NCBI GenBank assembly: GCA_016930915.1
Contig: JAFGFU010000027.1
Coordinates: 1 to 64,000 of the forward strand
Source: Campylobacterales bacterium
Lineage (GTDB): Bacteria; Campylobacterota; Campylobacteria; Campylobacterales; Sulfurospirillaceae
DNA length: 64,000 bases
Reading direction: 5' to 3'
In this document: piece after piece, positions 34,971 through 43,867 of the stretch
Position numbering within the stretch: position 1 is the stretch's first letter
Layout of the letters: each line of letters starts with the position of its first letter
Made by a program: the position numbers and the translations under genes
Notes under the pieces: model-generated
The model's database searches: none
What the model was told of the DNA's origin: nothing
The model's input: only the letters and a program-made list of their open reading frames with translations

Positions 34971-35834
34971 ATGAAACACAAACAAATGACTAAAAATGAC
35001 TATTTAGAACGCATCAATGAAATACTTTTTAATATTCATGGTGATTTACAAAAGAATTTTTTAGTTAAAGAACTTGCCTCGTTGGTTGCGATGTCCCCGT
35101 TTCACTTTAACCGTATTTTTAAAGAACTCGTGGGTGAGAGTGCGCATGCGTATAGTAAGCGAGTAAAGTTAGAACATGCCGCAAATTTGCTCTTATTTAA
35201 TCCACAAGCAACGATTACACACATTATGCGTGAAGTTGGTTTTAGTTCAAATGCATCGTTTTCTCAAGCTTTTAAAGAGAATTTTGGTGTGACGCCTACG
35301 AAGTGGAGAGAGGTGGATAAAGCCAATGAAAAACGAGACTTTACCTTTTCACAAAAATCTTTACATGTAAAGATTCAAACCATGCCCTCTTTTGATGTGG
35401 CGTATGTTCGTCATAAAGGGTACGACCGAAGTATTCAGAAGGCATGGCTTAAGTTACAAGATTGGGCGTTACGCCATGGGGTTGAGTTTTCAAAACAGCG
35501 CATGATTGCCTTGCATCATAGTAATCCTCGTTTTGTAGAGTCTTCACAGTGTCATTATGTTGCCTGTTTGGAGTTACCTTCTCATCAAACATTTTATCGA
35601 AGTGCTGAAATTGGAGTGATGAAAATTCCTCAAACATTTTGTGCTGTTTTTTCGTTACAAGGCGTTTATGGTGATTTAAAAAAATATATGGATGTGATTT
35701 ATCATGAGTGGTTTCCAAAAAGTGAGTATGAAAAAATCTCTTTACCTTCCTTTGCTATTTACCGTGAAAATCATTTTATTAATGCCGATGAACGGTTTGA
35801 TTTGGATTTTTGTGTACCCGTGCGTTTTAAATAG
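34971..35834 (+). CDS. AraC-family regulator with GyrI-like ligand domain
   Basis: 287 residues. An N-terminal AraC double helix-turn-helix (about 12-112; LVAMSPFHFNRIFKELVG and REVGFSSNASFSQAFKENFG) is joined to a C-terminal GyrI-like/SOUL-type effector-binding domain (about 123-285). This order, HTH first, is the Rob/SoxS-with-GyrI design that senses small hydrophobic compounds. A TTTACATGTAAA copy encodes LHVK near residue 131, in the linker. The likely targets are unknown; the divergent aminotransferase gene is the nearest candidate. Confidence 0.88.
   Translation: MKHKQMTKNDYLERINEILFNIHGDLQKNFLVKELASLVAMSPFHFNRIFKELVGESAHAYSKRVKLEHAANLLLFNPQATITHIMREVGFSSNASFSQAFKENFGVTPTKWREVDKANEKRDFTFSQKSLHVKIQTMPSFDVAYVRHKGYDRSIQKAWLKLQDWALRHGVEFSKQRMIALHHSNPRFVESSQCHYVACLELPSHQTFYRSAEIGVMKIPQTFCAVFSLQGVYGDLKKYMDVIYHEWFPKSEYEKISLPSFAIYRENHFINADERFDLDFCVPVRFK
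35360..35371. repeat. TTTACATGTAAA, in AraC-family gene (LHVK)
   Basis: Perfect copy at the junction between DNA-binding and effector domains. Confidence 0.95.
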
Positions 35835-35861
35835 ATATAATTCCCTAAAAAAAGAGTGCTC

Positions 35862-36536
35862 ATGAAATATTCTCCTATTTTTATTACTGCAACCAATACC
35901 AATGTGGGTAAAACACATACGACGCTTAAACTTTTGGAAGCTTTGAGTGCGAAAGGCTTAAAAGTTGGGGTGATGAAACCCATTGAAACAGGTGTCCTCG
36001 ATGCTCCTTTGGATGCGAGGCTTTTGTTTGAAACAGCCAAACGCTTTCATCCCGATTTGGCAAAACTCTCTTTAAAAGAGATTGTTCCTTACCAATTTGG
36101 GCTTCCTGCATCTCCTTTTGTGGCAAGAGGTCGCAAAAAAGTTTCGGTTGAGGTCTTACAAAGTGCCTACGAAAAAATTGCTTCTTTGTGTGATATCGTT
36201 TTAATTGAAGGTGCTGGCGGATTGCTTGTGCCTATTGATGATGATTTTTACATGTACGATCTTATTCGTCTCTTTGAAGCCAAAACGCTTTTAGTCGGAC
36301 ATGATGCGTTAGGGTGTATTAATGATATTTTACTCAATTTGCATCTGCTTGATAGTTTAGGCGTTGAGGATTATGAGTGGTGTGTCAATTTTAAAGAGGA
36401 GCGTGAAAGCTTTGATAAAATCACCCTGCCATTTTTTAAAAAAACTTTTGGCAGGGTTCTTTCTGTTCAAGAGGATATGCCTTTGATTGTGAAGAGTTTA
36501 GTAGCTTACCGTGACGTGGATGGTGATAAACTCTAA
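35862..36536 (+). CDS. bioD: Dethiobiotin synthetase
   Basis: 224 residues from ATG 35862. P-loop FITATNTNVGKTHTTL near 7-22 and EGAGGLLVPID near 114-124 match BioD, which closes the ureido ring of dethiobiotin using CO2 and ATP. bioF is 20 kb away in this window; other bio genes are not seen. The last 39 bp overlap the convergent glycine-zipper gene. Confidence 0.94.
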   Translation: MKYSPIFITATNTNVGKTHTTLKLLEALSAKGLKVGVMKPIETGVLDAPLDARLLFETAKRFHPDLAKLSLKEIVPYQFGLPASPFVARGRKKVSVEVLQSAYEKIASLCDIVLIEGAGGLLVPIDDDFYMYDLIRLFEAKTLLVGHDALGCINDILLNLHLLDSLGVEDYEWCVNFKEERESFDKITLPFFKKTFGRVLSVQEDMPLIVKSLVAYRDVDGDKL

Positions 36537-37010
36537 GGGATGGTCTGAGTATTTGACAATGGTTTGATTCTTGTAGATTGCTGTGTTGCGATATCCCATA
36601 AATTTTTCAGAACCTTTTTCTTCATAACGTGTTACACAACGGCGCTCAGTACGGTATGTGGGAGAAGGGGCTTGGGTGTTTTGTTCGGCAACGTTTTTAC
36701 CAACCAATGTTCCTACAATCGCGCCACCCACGGTTGCAGCCGTTTTTCCAGTGCCTCCACCCACTTGATGTCCTAAAACGCCACCTGCCACACCGCCAAT
36801 AATGGCACCAACGGTTCCGCTACCTTGTGTTTGTGGGGCAGAGTGTACTTCAACGGGTTCATCCCAGCACTCCTGATAAGGCGTTTGTGAGGTGATCGTG
36901 CGGTATTCAGGTTTGGAGCTGATGACACGTAGGGATTCTTGAAATGTTATACTCTCTGCACACAGGAGAGAACCTACAAGCAAGAGTGGAAATGAGATAG
37001 TTTTTTTCAT
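36498..37010 (-). CDS. Exported glycine-zipper (2TM) outer-membrane-type protein
   Basis: 170 residues from ATG 37010, with GGAGAC 7 bp upstream. A signal peptide (MKKTISFPLLLVGSLLCAES) precedes a mature protein whose centre is a glycine zipper: GAIIGGVAGGVLGHQVGGG with GGAIVGTLVGKNVA (about 68-104). This is the Rickettsia 17-kDa/SlyB-like 2TM motif, known to insert in or lie at the envelope. The C-terminus (about 120-170) has cysteine-containing ERRCVTRYEEK. Role unknown. Its 3' end overlaps bioD. Confidence 0.82.
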   Translation of the reverse strand: MKKTISFPLLLVGSLLCAESITFQESLRVISSKPEYRTITSQTPYQECWDEPVEVHSAPQTQGSGTVGAIIGGVAGGVLGHQVGGGTGKTAATVGGAIVGTLVGKNVAEQNTQAPSPTYRTERRCVTRYEEKGSEKFMGYRNTAIYKNQTIVKYSDHPLEFITIHVTVSY

Positions 37011-37082
37011 GATTGTCTCCTTTTTTTCGAATTGTAGCACAGGGATGGTAATGAAATGTTAATCGTAAAAGGAAATTAAGAA

Positions 37083-38045
37083 GTGAATAAAGCTTTTATA
37101 GAGAAGCTCAATGCCTTTGGCAAGAAAAGAGAACCCTTTTTCTTTGTGATTGATTATGCCCAAAAAAACTTTTATGCCGAAGCTCTTTCTCTTTTAGCAG
37201 AGGACGTGTTGTACGCTTTTGAAGAGCCCCAGCCTACGAAAACGCTTTTTACATGTAAAGAATTTGCTTGGCACAAAAACTATCCTTTGTATAAAAATTA
37301 TCAGGAGCGTTTTGAGAGCGTTATAGAGGAGATTAAAGCGGGAAATACCTATATGCTCAATCTTACGGCACCCACAAAGGTAGAACTTACTTTGGATTTA
37401 AAGTCTCTTTTTTATGCCAGCCATGCTGCTTTTAAGCTCTATTTTAAAGATCAGTTCGTCTGCTTTTCTCCAGAACGATTTGTCAAAATTGAAGAGAATC
37501 ACATTCATACCTTTCCTATGAAAGGAACGATTGATGCGAGTATTCCAAATGCAGAAGCGATTATTTTGGCGGATGAAAAAGAAAAAGCTGAGCACGTCAT
37601 GGTCGTTGATTTGTTGCGTAATGATCTCTCTAGGGTAGCAACTAAAGTGCGTGTGGAAAAGTTTCGTTATATTGAAAAGATTTACACGGCTCAAAAAGAG
37701 TTATTGCAAGTGAGTTCACATATTCAAGGGCGCTTAGTGGAAAATTGGCATGAGCAGATGGGTGAAATTCTTTCAAAACTACTGCCAGCAGGTTCTATCA
37801 GTGGAACTCCTAAGCGCAGTAGCATGGAGATTATTTCACGTGTTGAAGGGTATGATAGAGGGTTTTATACAGGTGTTTTTGGGGTATATAATGGCAAAAC
37901 ATTAGACAGTGCCGTGATGATTCGTTTTTTAGAAAAAACTCCATCGGGGTATGTGTTTAAAAGCGGAGGAGGGATTACCCTTTTAAGCGATAAGGAGAAA
38001 GAGTACGATGAGCTATGTGATAAAGTCTACCTCCCCGTGTTTTGA
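37083..38045 (+). CDS. pabB: Aminodeoxychorismate synthase component I
   Basis: 320 residues, shorter than stand-alone PabB of enterics because the N-terminal beta region is reduced. The chorismate-binding domain is intact: AGNTYMLNLT near 89, MKGTIDA near 141, VVDLLRNDLSRV near 174 and PAGSISGTPKRSSMEII near 238-254. It makes 4-amino-4-deoxychorismate for folate. It starts with GTG and overlaps the aminotransferase-like pabC gene by 38 bp; in some relatives the two are fused. FTCK from a TTTACATGTAAA copy lies near residue 56. Confidence 0.93.
   Translation: MNKAFIEKLNAFGKKREPFFFVIDYAQKNFYAEALSLLAEDVLYAFEEPQPTKTLFTCKEFAWHKNYPLYKNYQERFESVIEEIKAGNTYMLNLTAPTKVELTLDLKSLFYASHAAFKLYFKDQFVCFSPERFVKIEENHIHTFPMKGTIDASIPNAEAIILADEKEKAEHVMVVDLLRNDLSRVATKVRVEKFRYIEKIYTAQKELLQVSSHIQGRLVENWHEQMGEILSKLLPAGSISGTPKRSSMEIISRVEGYDRGFYTGVFGVYNGKTLDSAVMIRFLEKTPSGYVFKSGGGITLLSDKEKEYDELCDKVYLPVF
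37248..37259. repeat. TTTACATGTAAA, in pabB (FTCK)
   Basis: Perfect copy in the reduced N-terminal region. Confidence 0.95.
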
Positions 38046-38601
38046 AACCATAAAAGCAGTGGATGGACGTTTGGAGCATTTAGCGTTTCATCAAGCCCGT
38101 TTTGATAAAACACGTCAAGCACTCTTTAGGACATCTTCTAAAATGATGTTAGCGGAGCATTTAAATCCACCAAAAGATTCAATCTATCGGGTACGTGTTG
38201 AGTATACATCGAAGATAGAAAAAGTGACCTATATGCCTTATGAACCACGTGTATTTAAGCGTTTTAGCTTAGTAGAGTGTGTTATAGATTATCGGTATAA
38301 ATATTGTGATAGACATGCGTTAGAAGCTTATGCTTGTGATGCGAATGAAGATATCATCTTTACATGTAAAGATGTTTTACAAGATACGCGTATTGCAAAT
38401 ATTGCACTTTTGATTGATGGACAGTGGCAAACACCTTCGCACCCTCTTTTAGAGGGAACAACCAGAGCACGTTTGCTCGCAAGTGGTTTTCTCAAAGAGG
38501 CATTTTTAACACGCCATAGCCTTCAAAAAGCCGAGAAATTTGCTATAATGAATGCTCTTATAGGATTTAAAATCATTCATAACGTATTTATTAAGGACTA
38601 A
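38008..38601 (+). CDS. pabC: Class IV aminotransferase-like protein (probable aminodeoxychorismate lyase)
   Basis: 197 residues. An N-terminal SPCFETIKAVDGRLEHLAFHQARF resembles the start of PLP class IV enzymes. The candidate PLP lysine is in DYRYKYCDR near 95. DTRIANIALLIDGQWQTP and LLEGTTRARLL near 128-158 match the cofactor-binding C-terminal lobe. It is shorter than the 270-residue norm. The 38-bp overlap with pabB strongly suggests it converts PabB product to p-aminobenzoate. FTCK from a palindrome copy lies near 118. Confidence 0.82.
   Translation: MSYVIKSTSPCFETIKAVDGRLEHLAFHQARFDKTRQALFRTSSKMMLAEHLNPPKDSIYRVRVEYTSKIEKVTYMPYEPRVFKRFSLVECVIDYRYKYCDRHALEAYACDANEDIIFTCKDVLQDTRIANIALLIDGQWQTPSHPLLEGTTRARLLASGFLKEAFLTRHSLQKAEKFAIMNALIGFKIIHNVFIKD
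38359..38370. repeat. TTTACATGTAAA, in pabC-like gene (FTCK)
   Basis: Perfect copy; a GTTACATGTAAA variant follows at 38721 in pepF. Confidence 0.95.
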
Positions 38602-38604
38602 AAT

Positions 38605-40326
38605 TTGAATTGGGATCTTACTGCACTTTATAACACAGAAGCCTCTTTAGAAGCCGATTTACTTGATGCAACGCAGCGTGCAAAGGGTTTTGAATCGGTG
38701 TGCAAAGGAAAACTCAAAGAGTTACATGTAAACGAATTTTTAGAATCAATTCGTGAGTATGAGGCGATTAATGAGAAACTTGGTCGCATCATGACCTATG
38801 CATTTTTACGGTTTGCTACCAATAGTGAACAAGGTGGCTTTTATGCAAAATATCAACAAGAACACAGCAAAATTGCTGAAAATTTACTCTTCTTTGAATT
38901 GGAATTCAACAAACTTCCTAAAGCAAAACAAGAGGAATTAATTGCGTCTGCGCCGATGTATAAATTTTATTTAGAATCGTTAATGGAAGAAAAACCTTAC
39001 CAGCTTTCTCAAAAAGAAGAGCGTATTTTACTCAAAAAAGAGATGACCTCCGCTTCGGCATTTAGCAGACTTTTTGATGAGCATTTTAGCCGTTTAAAAT
39101 TTACCTACGAGGGAAAAAAACTTTCAGAAGAAGAGATTTTGAGTAAATTGCAAGACGCTAATCGTGAAGTGCGAAAAAAAGCAGCCAGCGTTTTTACTAA
39201 AGGCATTAGAGAACATCAGCCCTTGCTAGGATATATTTTTAATATGATTAAAACTGATTTGGCGAGTGAGTGTGAACTTCGAGGGTATAAAAATGCGGAA
39301 CAGCCTCGCCATATGGACAATAAAATTACCCAAGAAAGTGTGGATGCCCTCGTCAACACTGCAGAGCAAAGCTTTCATTTGGTACAGAACTACTACACCC
39401 AAAAAGCAAAACTTTTAGGTCTTAAAGAGCTTTTTGAGTATGACCGTTACGCACCTCTTGAAGATTCTAATGCCGTGTATGATTTTGAAACCTCTCAAAA
39501 AATTGTGCTTGAAGCCTTTGCAAAGTTCAATCCAAAATTTCATGAAATCGCTTCTATGGCGTTTGAAAAGGGGTGGATTGATGTATTTCCTAAAGAGCGA
39601 AAACGAGGTGGAGCATTTTCGCATCCAGCTACACCTTCTACCCATCCGTATGTGCTTTTAAATCATACCAATACCAGACGAGACCTTTTTACCTTAGCGC
39701 ATGAATTAGGTCATGCCATTCATCAGTATCTCTCTCGTGATGTTGGATATTTGGGGAGTGATACGCCCCTTACTACCTCTGAAACTGCTTCGGTTTTTGC
39801 GGAAATGCTCGTTTTTGATGCGATTAAAAATGGCTTGAGCAAAGAAGAGAAGCGTTCTTTGTATGCAAGTAAAATTGAAGATGTTTTCTCAACGCTTTAC
39901 CGTCAAATTAACTTTACAACCTTTGAGCGAAAAGTACATGCACATGAGGGTGAATTAGATCTTGAAACCTTTAATCGTTATTGGATGGAAGAGAGTCAAA
40001 AAATGTTTGGCAACAGCATTACTCTCTCTAACGATTATTCCTTATGGTGGAGTTATATTCCTCATTTTATTCACTCTCCTTTTTATTGTTATGCGTACAG
40101 TTATGGTCAATTACTCGTTTTAGCACTCTATGGTTTATATAAAAAGAGTGATAAAGAGCAGTTCGTGCAAATCTATACGGCTTTTTTAAGTGCGGGGGGA
40201 AGTCAAAGTCCAAAAGAGTTGATTCAAAAGTTTGGGTTTGACATTGAAGATGAGAATTTTTGGAAATTAGGTATTGGTGAAATTGAAATCCTCTTAGAGG
40301 AGTTTAAAGGATTGTGTGATGATTGA
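38605..40326 (+). CDS. pepF: Oligoendopeptidase F, M3 family
   Basis: 573 residues from TTG 38605. The zinc motif HELGHAIH (near 368-375), with downstream glutamate in TSETASVFAEML, defines an M3 metallopeptidase. The N-terminal helical domain (about 1-190) fits PepF. It degrades 7-17 residue peptides in the cytoplasm. The next gene starts before its stop codon. A GTTACATGTAAA near-copy of the palindrome lies at 38721. Confidence 0.95.
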   Translation: MNWDLTALYNTEASLEADLLDATQRAKGFESVCKGKLKELHVNEFLESIREYEAINEKLGRIMTYAFLRFATNSEQGGFYAKYQQEHSKIAENLLFFELEFNKLPKAKQEELIASAPMYKFYLESLMEEKPYQLSQKEERILLKKEMTSASAFSRLFDEHFSRLKFTYEGKKLSEEEILSKLQDANREVRKKAASVFTKGIREHQPLLGYIFNMIKTDLASECELRGYKNAEQPRHMDNKITQESVDALVNTAEQSFHLVQNYYTQKAKLLGLKELFEYDRYAPLEDSNAVYDFETSQKIVLEAFAKFNPKFHEIASMAFEKGWIDVFPKERKRGGAFSHPATPSTHPYVLLNHTNTRRDLFTLAHELGHAIHQYLSRDVGYLGSDTPLTTSETASVFAEMLVFDAIKNGLSKEEKRSLYASKIEDVFSTLYRQINFTTFERKVHAHEGELDLETFNRYWMEESQKMFGNSITLSNDYSLWWSYIPHFIHSPFYCYAYSYGQLLVLALYGLYKKSDKEQFVQIYTAFLSAGGSQSPKELIQKFGFDIEDENFWKLGIGEIEILLEEFKGLCDD

Positions 40327-40771
40327 AGCACTGCTTGGAGATGAGGCATTTCACGGTATGATGAAAAAACACACCCATGAGATTGTGGAGTTACTCCTTA
40401 AAAAAGGGGTTCACTTTTCCATTTTGACGAACGTTTCAGATGTCAATTTTGACCCTGAATTACCTGAAAATATTACGCAAAGTTTTAAACCGATTACCAT
40501 GTTTTTTTTAGCAGGATATACCTTTGAAAGTGCTCAGGTTTATAACGATACATTGAGTTTTGAGGCAGGTTTTGGAAATGAAAATTTTGGCTCTTTGGTG
40601 AGTGTCTCTTTGGATGCTATTTTACAGATTGTGGTTGAAGAAGTACCTGTGTTTATCAATCTAAGTACACCTTCTAAAGTGATGAAAAAAGTTCCAAAAG
40701 AAAAAGGCATCAAACGCTCTATGGAAGCGTTGATGTCTAATCCTGAAAATCAAAAATTGATTAAAAAGTAG
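40319..40771 (+). CDS. SspB-like protein (candidate ClpXP adaptor)
   Basis: 150 residues from ATG 40319. I compared its order of elements with SspB by eye: a strand FSILTNV, an aliphatic-proline strand around DPELPENI, then LSFEAGFGNENFGSLVSVSLDAILQIVV, which parallels the SspB segment with F-x-A-x-F-G followed by VPLAAVLAI. A lysine-rich tail (PKEKGIKRSMEALM) follows the fold, where SspB carries its ClpX-binding tail. This is remote pattern similarity, not a database result. It overlaps pepF by 8 bp and lies 4.9 kb before smpB and 6.5 kb before clpS-clpA. Without the comparison it would be a hypothetical protein. Confidence 0.55.
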   Translation: MIEALLGDEAFHGMMKKHTHEIVELLLKKGVHFSILTNVSDVNFDPELPENITQSFKPITMFFLAGYTFESAQVYNDTLSFEAGFGNENFGSLVSVSLDAILQIVVEEVPVFINLSTPSKVMKKVPKEKGIKRSMEALMSNPENQKLIKK

Positions 40772-41684
40772 GAATAGTTACTTTATTGGGGTGCTTACTC
40801 ATCAGATAATTAATCACGCTATCAATCAGCGCATCGTGTTTACGATCTTTAAGATAGCAGAGGTAAAGCATACGGGTGAGTTTTAAGCTCTTCATTTTGG
40901 AAGTAAAAAGTTCGCCTCGTTCAACTTCATCGGCAATAATATGTTTTGAAAGTATTGAAACGGTTGGTGTTTTTTCCTCAAGTTTACATTTTAAAAGTGT
41001 TTGCTTCACAGCCGTTGAACTGGTTAAAATACTTTTGACCTTAAAACTTTTACAATCAACATCAATTTTTTCAAAGGTATCGTGAATAATTTTACGAGTA
41101 TTTGACTCTTCTTCCCTGCAAATCCAATTAAAACTAAGCAAATCTTCTTTGGTTAAATTTTTAGGGAGTGGATATTTGCTCGTAATCACCAACTCATCTT
41201 CCATCCATTCACGGTAAATAATGCCTTCTTGAAAATAGGGTGCTTCGACAAGTGCTAAATCCACTTTTTTATCCAGTAATTTTTCAGTAATTTCAGCGGT
41301 ATTTTCCACTTTAAGCATGACATTATTTTTTATCGCATCTTGAATGTCATTGAGAAAATCGGGTAAAATGTAATTGCCAATCACCGCTGAAGCCCCTAGC
41401 ACAAAAATCACCTCTTTATTGACAAGTCTTAGCATTTCACGCTCTGCTGCTAAAATCTGTTTTTCAAGTTTAAGGGCTACTTTATGGAGCTCTTCTCCTG
41501 CGGTCGTCAGTTTGATCCCATTTTTTTTACGATCGACAATTTGAATGTCTAAATACTCTTCTAAAAGTTTAATTTGTTGCGTCACTGCTGGCTGGCTAAT
41601 CCCTAATTTTTTAGAGGCTTTAGAAAAACTTTTTTCTTTAACAACCGTTAAAAATGTCTCTATTTTAGAAAAATCTTTAAGCAT
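40761..41684 (-). CDS. LysR-family transcriptional regulator
   Basis: 307 residues. The N-terminal winged HTH is typical (FLTVVKEKSFSKASKKLGISQPAVTQQIKLLE, in parts, residues 8-40), followed by a periplasmic-binding-like effector domain (about 90-300). Effector and targets are unknown. It is divergent from uvrD with a 137-bp gap, and its 3' end overlaps the SspB-like gene by 11 bp. Some Campylobacterota relatives control sulfur or nitrogen genes, which I cannot decide here. Confidence 0.9.
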   Translation of the reverse strand: MLKDFSKIETFLTVVKEKSFSKASKKLGISQPAVTQQIKLLEEYLDIQIVDRKKNGIKLTTAGEELHKVALKLEKQILAAEREMLRLVNKEVIFVLGASAVIGNYILPDFLNDIQDAIKNNVMLKVENTAEITEKLLDKKVDLALVEAPYFQEGIIYREWMEDELVITSKYPLPKNLTKEDLLSFNWICREEESNTRKIIHDTFEKIDVDCKSFKVKSILTSSTAVKQTLLKCKLEEKTPTVSILSKHIIADEVERGELFTSKMKSLKLTRMLYLCYLKDRKHDALIDSVINYLMSKHPNKVTIPTF

Positions 41685-41785
41685 TTTATAAATCCTTATG
41701 ATGATGAACGTTTGATGAGCATTATAACTAAAATTAATAAATTTACTCAGAGCGAAACGACACGTTTGCCTTAAACTTTTTTTGC

Positions 41786-41791
41786 TATAAT
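41786..41791 (+). promoter_or_regulatory. Extended -10 promoter before uvrD
   Basis: TTGCTATAATAAAG contains TATAAT, 30 bp before the uvrD ATG. It is the likely start of the uvrD-truB-csrA-ispE-smpB transcript. LysR reads away from it. Confidence 0.55.
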
Positions 41792-41821
41792 AAAGACTAT
41801 ATCAAACAAAGTGGAAAATGT

Positions 41822-43867
41822 ATGCAAGATTTAGCAACGTTAAACGAATCACAACAAGATGCGATCAAATGTGTGGATGGTCCTGTACTTATCTTAGCAG
41901 GGGCAGGCAGTGGTAAGACAAAAACAATTACATCACGACTTTCGTATTTGCTCTCTTTAGGCATTCCAGCAGCCAATACCCTGACACTTACCTTTACGAA
42001 CAAAGCTGCTAGTGAGATGAGAGAACGTGCTATGGCGATGATAGACTCGCACTCGTATCCTCCACTTTTGTGTACATTTCATAAATTTGGTTTACTTTTT
42101 CTGAAATTTCATATGGATAAATTGGGTCGAAAAAATAGCTTTGTGGTGATTGACACTGATGATAAAAAACGTATTTTAAAAAGCTTAAATACATCCAGTG
42201 AACTTCCAACAGGTATGATTGCTAGCGAAATTTCACGCTACAAAACTTCTTTGCTGGATCCTAAGATGGCGTGGGAAAAAGCAGAACAGCAGAGTTATCA
42301 AATTATTGCAAAATTGTATGAACAGTATGAAGATTATTTGCTTTCCAATAATTTAGTTGATTTTGATGACCTTTTAGTGCTTCCGTATAAAATTTTGGAG
42401 AGCAATGAGAGCTTGTGTGAAGAGACCAGTCGACGTTATCAGTATATTATGGTGGATGAGTATCAAGATACGAATGAACTTCAGTACAAACTGCTTCGTA
42501 AACTTTGCCATACGCATAGTAATTTATGTGTGGTGGGTGATGATGATCAGAGTATTTATGGCTGGCGGGGAGCGAACATTAAAAACATTTTGGAGTTTCA
42601 CGAATCCTTTGAGAATGTGAAAATTGTAAAATTGGAAAAAAATTACCGTTCAACTACGCAAATTTTAAAAGCGGCCAATGATTTAATTGAGCATAATCGT
42701 GGACGCATTGGCAAAGTGCTAGAAAGTACAAAGGGAGAGGGTAAAGCGATTGAGGTGCTTGAATCTCACGATGAAAATCAAGAAGCCTTGAGTATTGCTC
42801 GAAAAATTCGAAAGCTTATTGAAAGCGGTGTGAGTCCTAGAGATATTGCGGTGTTGTACCGTATCAATGCGCTGAGCCGTTCTTTGGAAGAGGGCCTCAA
42901 CAAAGAGAAAATTCCTTACAATATGGTCGGAGGCGTGAAGTTTTACGAGCGTGCTGAGGTCAAAGATGTTATCAGTTATCTTCGTGTCATCGCCAATCCT
43001 CATGATGATTTTTCCATTAAGCGCATTATCAATCGTCCTAAGCGAGGATTGGGGAAAGTAACGATGGAGCGCATTTTTAAAGCAGCGTATGACAATAGCC
43101 AATCCATTTACGAATATCTTACATGTAATGAGCAGAGTATTGAAAAAGAGGCCACTAAAAAAGCAGCACTCGCACTCAAGGAGTTTGTTCACGATATCGC
43201 TCGTATGCAAACCATCCAAGCCCATTCTACCTACGATATGATTGATGCGATTGAAGAGGCATTTGCCATTAAAGAGTATTATAACAATCAACCAGACTCG
43301 CTAGATCGCCTCTCAAATATTGATGAGTTTTATGGACTTTTTCGAGATTATGTGAAACAAAATCCACAAATGGGTGTGGATGATTTTTTAAATGAATTGG
43401 CACTTCAAAGTGACCAAGATCAGATCGATAGTGAAAATATCTCCATTATGAGTATTCATGCGAGTAAAGGTTTAGAGTTTGAATACCTTTTTGTGATTGG
43501 TTTGGAAGAGGGATTTTTCCCATTAGTTGGCGATGGAAGCGATATAGAAGAAGAGCGTCGTTTGGGGTATGTCGCCATTACTAGAGCAAAAAAAGAGCTG
43601 ACCCTTAGTTTTTCAGGAAGTCGTTTTTACAAAGGAAGACGAACGGAACTTTCGAAAAGTCGTTTTTTAAAAGAAGCAGGGGTGTGTGAGGGAAGTTTGA
43701 TTTTAGAGAGAACCACATCGTTTAAAAAAGGGGATTTGGTCAAACACAAAATCTTTGGAATTGGTCGTGTCACTGAAGTGAGTAAGGTGGGTAGGGAGTT
43801 TAAATTACAAATTAATTTTAGTGGAACCAAACGTGATATTTTGGCTTCCTTTGTCGAGAAAATTTAG
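41822..43867 (+). CDS. uvrD: UvrD/Rep/PcrA-family DNA helicase
   Basis: 681 residues, SF1A helicase. Q motif LNESQQDAI, Walker A GAGSGKTKTI near 28-37, DEYQDTNELQY near 213, DDQSIYGWRG near 239, YRSTTQIL near 277 and the late SIHASKGLEFEYLF near 541 with YVAITRAKKEL. Translocates 3'-5' in repair and replication restart. Rep versus UvrD/PcrA cannot be separated securely. It leads a tightly packed series ending in smpB; truB begins within its stop codon. Confidence 0.93.
   Translation: MQDLATLNESQQDAIKCVDGPVLILAGAGSGKTKTITSRLSYLLSLGIPAANTLTLTFTNKAASEMRERAMAMIDSHSYPPLLCTFHKFGLLFLKFHMDKLGRKNSFVVIDTDDKKRILKSLNTSSELPTGMIASEISRYKTSLLDPKMAWEKAEQQSYQIIAKLYEQYEDYLLSNNLVDFDDLLVLPYKILESNESLCEETSRRYQYIMVDEYQDTNELQYKLLRKLCHTHSNLCVVGDDDQSIYGWRGANIKNILEFHESFENVKIVKLEKNYRSTTQILKAANDLIEHNRGRIGKVLESTKGEGKAIEVLESHDENQEALSIARKIRKLIESGVSPRDIAVLYRINALSRSLEEGLNKEKIPYNMVGGVKFYERAEVKDVISYLRVIANPHDDFSIKRIINRPKRGLGKVTMERIFKAAYDNSQSIYEYLTCNEQSIEKEATKKAALALKEFVHDIARMQTIQAHSTYDMIDAIEEAFAIKEYYNNQPDSLDRLSNIDEFYGLFRDYVKQNPQMGVDDFLNELALQSDQDQIDSENISIMSIHASKGLEFEYLFVIGLEEGFFPLVGDGSDIEEERRLGYVAITRAKKELTLSFSGSRFYKGRRTELSKSRFLKEAGVCEGSLILERTTSFKKGDLVKHKIFGIGRVTEVSKVGREFKLQINFSGTKRDILASFVEKI

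Noticed and set aside
42719-43291. 190-residue open frame antisense to uvrD
   Set aside because: Shadow of the conserved helicase frame; composition and lack of a ribosome site argue against a gene.
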